From assembly GCA_037962975.1 (NCBI GenBank), contig CM075669.1:124388501-124452500 (forward strand): a DNA stretch of 64,000 nucleotides, given 5' to 3'. The stretch comes from Clitoria ternatea. Lineage: Eukaryota > Streptophyta > Magnoliopsida > Fabales > Fabaceae. Shown one piece after another: positions 57,691-64,000 of the stretch. The notes beneath the pieces were generated by a model. The model saw only the letters and a program-made list of their open reading frames with translations. It ran no database searches and was not told the DNA's origin. Both the position numbers and the translations under genes were made by a program. Positions within the stretch are counted from its first letter, which is position 1; each line of letters opens with the position of its first letter.

Positions 57691-58369
57691 TTTCTACTAG
57701 AAACATGAAATATCTTCCCCTATCCTTATGTATTTGGAAGGAGAAAAATATTTCATTAGAAACTAATTTTTAAAATAATATTTTGTTGAATTTTAAAAAT
57801 TAAATTGCAGAAGTTATTTCGTTTAAAAATTAAATTTTCAAAATTCTAAAGTTTGTTCTTTTGACACAAAATTCAAAGGGTTAAAATCCAAATTATTTTG
57901 TTTAACTTCTGGACTCTAAATTAAGAGGACTTCCAAAATTCAACGAGAATAGACATTCAACAATTAGTTTGTTTCCAAAAAAATTTAAAAAACTAAAACT
58001 AATTTTCAATTTTTTTTAATAATAACGTAATTAAAAGTAGGTATGGTATCTTTAATATAAAAGAATAGGTAGGGTATTAAAAGTAAAAATAGACGATGAG
58101 AAAAGTAACTCCCGAATATCCTAACTGACGGACGTAGTAAAATGGGCCGAAAGCCTAACTTTGAGACCAAAATTTGGACCCAAATAAACCTTGCACTGAT
58201 CCTAACTCGAGACAACCTCGTTAACAAAAACAAAAAAGAACCCGAAACATGCTTCCAGTTTCAACGGCTAGTTCCCATTTCGAAAAAACAAAACATGACA
58301 AACAAACTTTTTGTTTTAATCTCAAAGAAAAACGGTTAGAGCATTGCAACGGCTACTTGTCATTCGTTT
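57691..58369. other. Intergenic and presumed promoter of the coiled-coil gene
   Basis: AT-rich without repeats or coding signal. The gene's promoter should lie in its right part, but I cannot fix a TATA box or transcription start. Confidence 0.4.
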
Positions 58370-58443
58370 CTGTCTTTCTCACATTTTCGTTTGGCCATCT
58401 TCACTACCCACGAATTCACACTTTCTTCTCCTCTTCAGTTCAG

Positions 58444-58960
58444 GTCAGTTTCTAGGCTCCATCTCTTCTCTCTTGAAACTTGACAAGTTTTTGTATGATT
58501 TTGATCCTTCTGCTTTTCCAAAACCAGGCTTTACATGTAATTTGATAAATTGAGAAAAAAAAAAAGGAATATGAAATTTGATTATATATTAAAGTTAGCG
58601 AGGAACAAGATTTCATTCTGTAGCTTGTTATACACATTTTACTTGTATGTGACTAGACTTATTGTTGTCTATCTATTCTAATCTTTCAGTTTTTTTAATC
58701 CTTCTGATATTGTTGAGGGCTCCTTTCCTAATTCCTATTTATATGCTATAACCTAAAACCTAACAAAATAGTATTTGGGGGTATGCTTACAAAGAGAGGA
58801 GTGTATTTTGATGCCTTAAAATGAATTTTGTTTCTCCGATAATTTTGATTATGACATGCAGTTTCCCTAGGAAATACTCTTGAAATGAAATTTGCGTAAC
58901 ACGTTTCATGTTCAGTATATATATTGCTATTAAATAATTTGCACGCTGTTGGCAAAACAG
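58444..58960 (+). other. Probable 5'-UTR intron of the coiled-coil gene
   Basis: CAG/GTCAGT at 58441-58449 is a good donor and a T-rich stretch ends at GGCAAAACAG (58960), 27 bases before the start codon. The pyrimidine-rich sequence 58370-58443 would be the first untranslated exon. Inferred from splice signals only. Confidence 0.5.
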
Positions 58961-58987
58961 ATTTATGTTGAATATATGTGAAAATAA

Positions 58988-61858
58988 ATGGAAAAAGTGT
59001 ATGAAGAGCTGGATGAAACAAAAGCTAAAATTGAGGAACTCAAGGCAGAACTAAGAGCCAAGACAGATTCACTTGAGAACTTGAAGAGATCCCATAATGC
59101 ACAGGTCAATCAGATACAGGAATCTAAGTTGAAAGCTGAGAAACTGGATCAAGAACTGCTTCAAAAGGCAGATGAAATCACCGAGGCAAAGCAGGTTTGT
59201 GACGATCTCAAAGGGAATTTGAATAAAAAGGAATCCATCATTAAACAACTCATTGCCGCAAATGATAGACTTCGCGTGGATTGTGATAAAAAGCTCAAAA
59301 AGTGGGAGGATGAGAAAGGGGGGTTGCTATTGGCGTTAGAGGAGGCAAATGAGAAGGCAGAGAAACAGGAGCAACAGATTTGTTTGTACAGACAAGAGAT
59401 GGAAAGCCTGAAAGATTGTCTTTCAGTTTCAAACAAAAAGTGTTTGGAAACTCAGAAAAGTTTAAAAGCATCCAAAGAACTAAAAGAAAGGGATGGCATG
59501 TTCCAGAAGCTAGAGGAGGAATGCAGGAAAGTGAAAGATCAACTAAAATGGAAGAAGGAACAGTTCAAACATCTAGAAGAAGCACATGAAAAACTTCGGG
59601 ACCAGTTTAGGTCTAGCAAGAAGGAGTGGGAGATGGAAAAAACTACATTCTTTGATGAGATTTCTACACTGCAGCTTAAGTTAGACTCTCAGATAAAAAT
59701 ATCAGAGTATCTACAGCATCAGCTACAAACTTGCCACCATGCTCTTGCTCATGTAGAAAGCCAGAAAAAGCATCTTGAAGTTCAAGTTTCAGATTTTAAA
59801 GCGCAACTTGATAAAGCTAGTGGTGAGTACCTGGATGCTAGATTACAGCTAGACTGCTTAAACTCTCACTGTGACAAAGACATTGCAGATTTGAGATATT
59901 TGCTGAAAACGAAAGAGGCATATCATAAAGAATCAAAGTATAGAATTGAGAAGCTAGAGCAAGAAAACCAAGAGTTGCAGATGTCTCTAAAAGAACTTCA
60001 GGAAGCTCAGATTCAAGAAGCAGGAGCTTCGTATTCACATTCGAAGTTGCGGTCCAAGCTCAGAAATTTGGAACAAACTCATAAAGAGTATGCCTCAACT
60101 TTAAAGGCTAAAGAAGCTGAATGGAACTATCAGTCAAAACAATTGACAGCAGACCTGAATAGCTGTCAGTCTGAGTTGGAGACTAAAATTGCAGAGGTGG
60201 AAAAGCTCAAGATGGAGTTGGAAAGGTCTCATTCTTCATCCATTGAAATGAAGCTATTGAATCTAGAGATGTCTGTGATGCTGCTAGTGTTGAAACAGGG
60301 AATTTCTAAGGCTCAATTGAAGCTTGCTAGCAGTAAAGATGAGATGGATCTTATCAACAAAGAGACAGAAGGGAAGATTTGTCAACTGTTGAAGCAGTTG
60401 GAAATGAAAGATGCTGCTTTGATCTGTGCCCAGAAAAGTATAAATGAAGAATATGAGAGAGTAGCATGTTTGATGAGCCAAATTGAGTCCTATGGATCCA
60501 ATGAAGAATTACGGCTCTCACTTCAAAAAGAACTTGATAGGTACAAGGTGATGCTGGAGGAATCAACTACATGTCAGCTGGTCCTCAAAGAGGAGGTTAT
60601 GCAGGAACATGATTTAAAAGAACAACTTAAAGAAGTTCATGAAGCTTTAGACCATGCAGTCATTGAACTGGACGAGACAATATGTGAAAGAAATGAAATG
60701 GAATTTGAATTGCAAATATGGAAGTCAATTGTTGAACGTTTGAAGAATGATCTTGAAGAAAATCATGTGTTGCGTAAAGATCTTGAAGCTTCACTTCTTG
60801 CCCAAGTAGATGTTGGTGAAAGCCTCAAGCATGAGAAAGATAGCTTTATTCATAAGTTGGAAGAGAAAGATAGGAGAATAGATTATCTGCAGCAACATGT
60901 TGGGCTATTGGAACATGAGCTAAGAGCAAGGGAGACATTAGTTTCTGTTCCAGCAAGGGGTGAATCAACTGTGTCATCTGAGTCTGATAATGTCGGATAT
61001 CTCCGGATCATAGAAGAGAAGGACAAGACTCTAGAGGAGCTCCAGAAAGAGGTTGTTTGGCTGGAGCAAGAATCATTCAAAAGAGAATTTGAAAGTGCTG
61101 TGATTGCAGAAGGCACATTGGAAAGAACCTTTGAACAAGTAAAAGGTGATCTTATGCAGCATATAGAAGGAAAGGACATGAGAATGAATGAACTCATGCA
61201 GCAGGTGACTACACTGGAGCAGCAGTTCACAAGCTCGTTGGCCACCTTTTCTTCACAGCTTGCTGAGAAACAGGCTGAAATTAACCTCATCCTAGAAGCC
61301 TGCAATAATATCACGGCTTCTCAGATTCTAGCTGCACTCAAAGTTGAAGAGAAGAAACTGATGGTAGTGGAACTTGAGGATGAAATCCATGCTATACAGC
61401 AGAAACTGAAATTGCAGGAGGAAAACTGGAGCCAATCAGAAGCACTTGCACTGGATACTGAAGTGGAACTAGATGCAAAACTGTTAAAAGTAAAGGAGTT
61501 GAGTGATCAAATGGAGATGAAGCTAAGAATGTCAGATGCTTTGCTTCAGAAAATGAAGATGGAGAATAGAAACTTAATTGAAGATGTCACAAGATTGTCA
61601 TCAGAAAGGGGAAACTTATTGGATTTTGTTCAGGGATTGAGTGATAAAATCTGTGAGTTCTCTACTGGAGACACTCAACTGGTGGGCATGTTGAGAAGAA
61701 TGGTGCAGTCTTCTGAGAATGATTATACAGGAATGAATTTGATGACGGATGATAGTTTCTTGGTAAAAGAGAATATTTTAATTCATTCTCCTACAACAGC
61801 AAAGAAACCTGAAGCCATTTATGATACAAGATCTCCATTCAAAGAGCTCAACAGTTAG
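58988..61858 (+). CDS. Long coiled-coil protein, At4g38062-like
   Basis: An intact, uninterrupted 956-codon frame, the only clear host gene in the window. The start MEKVYEELDETKAKIEELKAEL and the overall length fit the plant family of the Arabidopsis protein listed as uncharacterized At4g38062 (recognised from memory, not searched). Almost the whole chain, about residues 1-860, is heptad-rich Lys/Glu/Leu sequence expected to form a parallel coiled coil with short breaks. The last 90 residues are less charged and probably unstructured (SPTTAKKPEAIYDTRSPFKELNS). No membrane segment, signal peptide or enzyme motif is seen. Such proteins usually act as tethers or scaffolds, but no function is shown. 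A 5'-UTR intron is likely. Codon use is ordinary and there are no stops. Confidence 0.93.
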   Translation: MEKVYEELDETKAKIEELKAELRAKTDSLENLKRSHNAQVNQIQESKLKAEKLDQELLQKADEITEAKQVCDDLKGNLNKKESIIKQLIAANDRLRVDCDKKLKKWEDEKGGLLLALEEANEKAEKQEQQICLYRQEMESLKDCLSVSNKKCLETQKSLKASKELKERDGMFQKLEEECRKVKDQLKWKKEQFKHLEEAHEKLRDQFRSSKKEWEMEKTTFFDEISTLQLKLDSQIKISEYLQHQLQTCHHALAHVESQKKHLEVQVSDFKAQLDKASGEYLDARLQLDCLNSHCDKDIADLRYLLKTKEAYHKESKYRIEKLEQENQELQMSLKELQEAQIQEAGASYSHSKLRSKLRNLEQTHKEYASTLKAKEAEWNYQSKQLTADLNSCQSELETKIAEVEKLKMELERSHSSSIEMKLLNLEMSVMLLVLKQGISKAQLKLASSKDEMDLINKETEGKICQLLKQLEMKDAALICAQKSINEEYERVACLMSQIESYGSNEELRLSLQKELDRYKVMLEESTTCQLVLKEEVMQEHDLKEQLKEVHEALDHAVIELDETICERNEMEFELQIWKSIVERLKNDLEENHVLRKDLEASLLAQVDVGESLKHEKDSFIHKLEEKDRRIDYLQQHVGLLEHELRARETLVSVPARGESTVSSESDNVGYLRIIEEKDKTLEELQKEVVWLEQESFKREFESAVIAEGTLERTFEQVKGDLMQHIEGKDMRMNELMQQVTTLEQQFTSSLATFSSQLAEKQAEINLILEACNNITASQILAALKVEEKKLMVVELEDEIHAIQQKLKLQEENWSQSEALALDTEVELDAKLLKVKELSDQMEMKLRMSDALLQKMKMENRNLIEDVTRLSSERGNLLDFVQGLSDKICEFSTGDTQLVGMLRRMVQSSENDYTGMNLMTDDSFLVKENILIHSPTTAKKPEAIYDTRSPFKELNS

Positions 61859-62061
61859 TTGCAATGAATGAAGATTTGCTAGAGGAATGGAATGAAGATG
61901 ACCACCATTTAACGGCATTCTTTGGATTGTATATGGTATTTATTTATTTATTTATTTGCTTGTATCCTATCCGATGTATTCTCTATTTTATTTTTTCAAT
62001 GAAGTTGTTCCACTAAATGCCATTAATTAAGATTCTAGTCTAGAAATTAAAAAAGAATATA
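61859..62061 (+). other. 3' untranslated region of the coiled-coil gene
   Basis: T-rich sequence with short ATTT repeats (61940-61960). No perfect AATAAA; TTTTCAATGAAG near 61995 could serve as a plant near-upstream element. Confidence 0.4.
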
Positions 62062-62345
62062 CTACCTCCGGTTCTAAATATAAGCAAATTTTAGAGGAAT
62101 TTTTTGGTCCCTTAATATAAGCAAAATTAGACTTTCCCAATGTCATTAAATTGTTGTTTACCAAATATGTCCTCATCATATAGATTCCCAAGGCCACTAA
62201 TTCTTTATGTAATAAATGATACTAAGGGTATTTTAGAAAATTAAATCAAATATGTGGTAACATTAATGCAAATAACTACCTCAAACTACTATTCTTAATA
62301 TGTGTGAAGTTAGGTATATTTGCTTATATTTGGAACCGGAGGTAG
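62062..62345. mobile_element. Stowaway-like MITE
   Basis: It starts CTACCTCCGGTTCTAAATAT and ends with the inverted copy (ATATTTGGAACCGGAGGTAG), flanked by TA on both sides (62060-62061 and 62346-62347). 284 bp, AT-rich and non-coding. This is the structure of Tc1/mariner-type MITEs, and it sits about 200 bp beyond the host gene stop. Confidence 0.9.
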
Positions 62346-63351
62346 TATTTAAAAAGATAAATTTAGTGAAAGGGTGAGAAGTTCGATCCCCAATACTAGA
62401 AAAGAAAATTAATATGCAGTGCCACAATCTGATAAAATGTTTTGTTGTATCTGGTGTTGAATTGTGTTTGGGTAATCAAATATGGCATATCTAAAAATAA
62501 CGTACTGAAAAAAGAACTGTTAAACATCAACATGTTTTGGCATGCCTCCCTTAAAAACTGTAGCTTCACAGTTGGGGACTTATTCCTGCATTAAATGCTT
62601 TTGTTCAAATCTTTCGTTAAAAGCAGAAACGGTGTTTTCACTTTCAAATGCTGGCAAATTTCTTCTACTGTCACAACTCTGTTTCCTGTGAGCCAAAGGT
62701 CTTATAGGCCAAACTTACATCTATTATTTGATTTCTAATTTCTAAAGCTTCCTTAAATGATTTTTGAATTGTTTTCATGGTCTATTTTTTTTTTCCTGCT
62801 TTTCTATAATAGGACATTTGAAGTGTTTGGATTCAGGTTGTTTCTGGAAAAGAAGATCGTAATAGAGTTAAATGTTAAAGGCGATAATTTGGTCCAGTTT
62901 TTCTCTCTGATGTTGAAGGTTATAATTTAGTGTGTAATCTATAAATACCATCAATAGTTTCATAGTGATCTTTTTTCCAGACAGATATGTTCAAAATCTT
63001 GCGGTGTTAACTTGAAGGGTGCTTTGTTTGGAACTTATGTTGATGAAGTGAGTTCTTTTATTGCTTCTGGTGATGTCTCTATCTAGCTGATTCGATTTCA
63101 AGATTTTAGAGCTTTTTTTTTTCTATCTGCATTTCTGTTCATATTAACAAATGGAAATGACATTTCATTTTGAAAAGTATAGGAAAGATTGGATTGCAGA
63201 ACCCATCCAATGCTACAAAAATGATTGTCCTTAAAGCAAAACAAAATTGTCATGCATGATACAAATTGTGCTACTTTTGTTTTGTGAAGAGAAGGAAGGT
63301 TCTACTAATGAAAATGAAGATCAGTACTAATCTATATCAATTTAATTAATA
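62346..63351. other. Intergenic sequence
   Basis: No gene recognised. It could include remote 3' transcript or neighbouring promoter sequence. Confidence 0.4.
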
Positions 63352-63628
63352 CTCCGTTTCTTGATATAAAAGTTTCCTCCTCAAAGATTTATTTACTTCT
63401 TAACATAAGAATCCCATTAAAAAAATTATCAATATTAATTAAATTGTTATCAAAATATTCTTATTAGTCATTAATAAAATAAACATTAACTAAACAAAAA
63501 AAGAGTAAAATTTGTGAGTCTAATAAAGGTAAGAATGTATTTTTAAAAAACTACTTTGTAAATGACTTTGATTATATTAACCATTTTTTAAAACTAGAAT
63601 TAGCTGTAAGATTCTTATATTAAGGGAG
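63352..63628. mobile_element. Possible degenerate Stowaway-like MITE
   Basis: The left CTCCGTTTCTTGATATAAAAG and the right CTTATATTAAGGGAG are partly inverted copies of the Stowaway end, with AT-rich non-coding sequence between. The right TA duplication is not found, so the call is weak. The remaining 63629-64000 is AT-rich without features. Confidence 0.4.
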
Positions 63629-64000
63629 AAAGAAAGTTTAAAACAATTTAGAACAAAACACAGTGTTAAGAAAGTATATTAATATACTAATTTTAATAAA
63701 AATATATTATAACGTTCTAATTTTATCTTTATTTTAATTTTAATAGCAACATTTTTTAAAACAAAAATAAACATAAAAAAATAAAAAAATACGTTAAATA
63801 TTTTTCAGTACGCAATTTTTTTGTCTATTAAATATAATTACTATAACACTTTTTTCTTTGGAAGAAACTATTTTATTGTATTGATTGATAGATCATTAGA
63901 GTTAGCATTCCACATAAACATAAAATATGAGGTTTGAATTTTACGCTCACACTCTTAAATTTTCTATCCCCCTTTTCAAAGCATAAAAAACGAAACTACT

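Overview
The window reads as plant, most likely dicot, nuclear DNA. It is dominated by nested LTR retrotransposons of the Athila (Ty3/gypsy), Sirevirus and other Ty1/copia, and Tat/Ogre types. It also holds a CACTA (En/Spm) DNA transposon, a MULE-like element and Stowaway MITEs. I see only one ordinary host gene: an intact 956-codon, single-exon coiled-coil gene on the plus strand near the right end (58988-61858), resembling the Arabidopsis At4g38062 family. I cannot name the species.

Layout. Positions 466-27176 hold a minus-strand Athila-type composite (element A). Its order from the right is LTR, PBS, gag, pol, spacer and env-like ORF3, and it ends on the left at an LTR of a different subfamily. 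Two elements interrupt it. A CACTA transposon (3977-11451, 3-bp duplication AGG) sits in the spacer. A very young Sirevirus (element B, 16021-24715, 5-bp duplication GTACA, LTRs almost identical) sits in gag. Element A's right LTR cuts a minus-strand copia element (D, 27177-31474) inside its integrase. Next come a microsatellite, a MULE-like element with long inverted ends (32223-33591), a Tat/Ogre-type LTR and primer site (ending 36195-36215), a region without recognisable genes, a 59-bp tandem repeat and a Sirevirus remnant (E, 39910-41484). A second, complete but decayed Athila (C, 43376-55763, minus strand) is inserted in another Tat/Ogre-like LTR. Athila fragments, the host gene and MITEs follow.

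The signal I find most interesting is shared by otherwise unrelated retrotransposons. Each LTR carries an array of a short palindrome (dyad) special to that element, placed just upstream of the TATA box. The dyads come in pairs with a fixed spacing of 18 to 22 bp, about two helical turns. In B and C the same dyad array is repeated a second time inside the element, just upstream of the env-like ORF3. Element A shows the same pattern with its right LTR, but its left LTR carries a different dyad, which fits the idea that A is a recombinant. The dyad sequence changes between elements while the architecture stays. This suggests a promoter module recognised by a dimeric factor, perhaps one encoded by the element itself (ORF3 is a candidate), that also drives ORF3 from an internal promoter. 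The architecture is seen directly; the function is inference.
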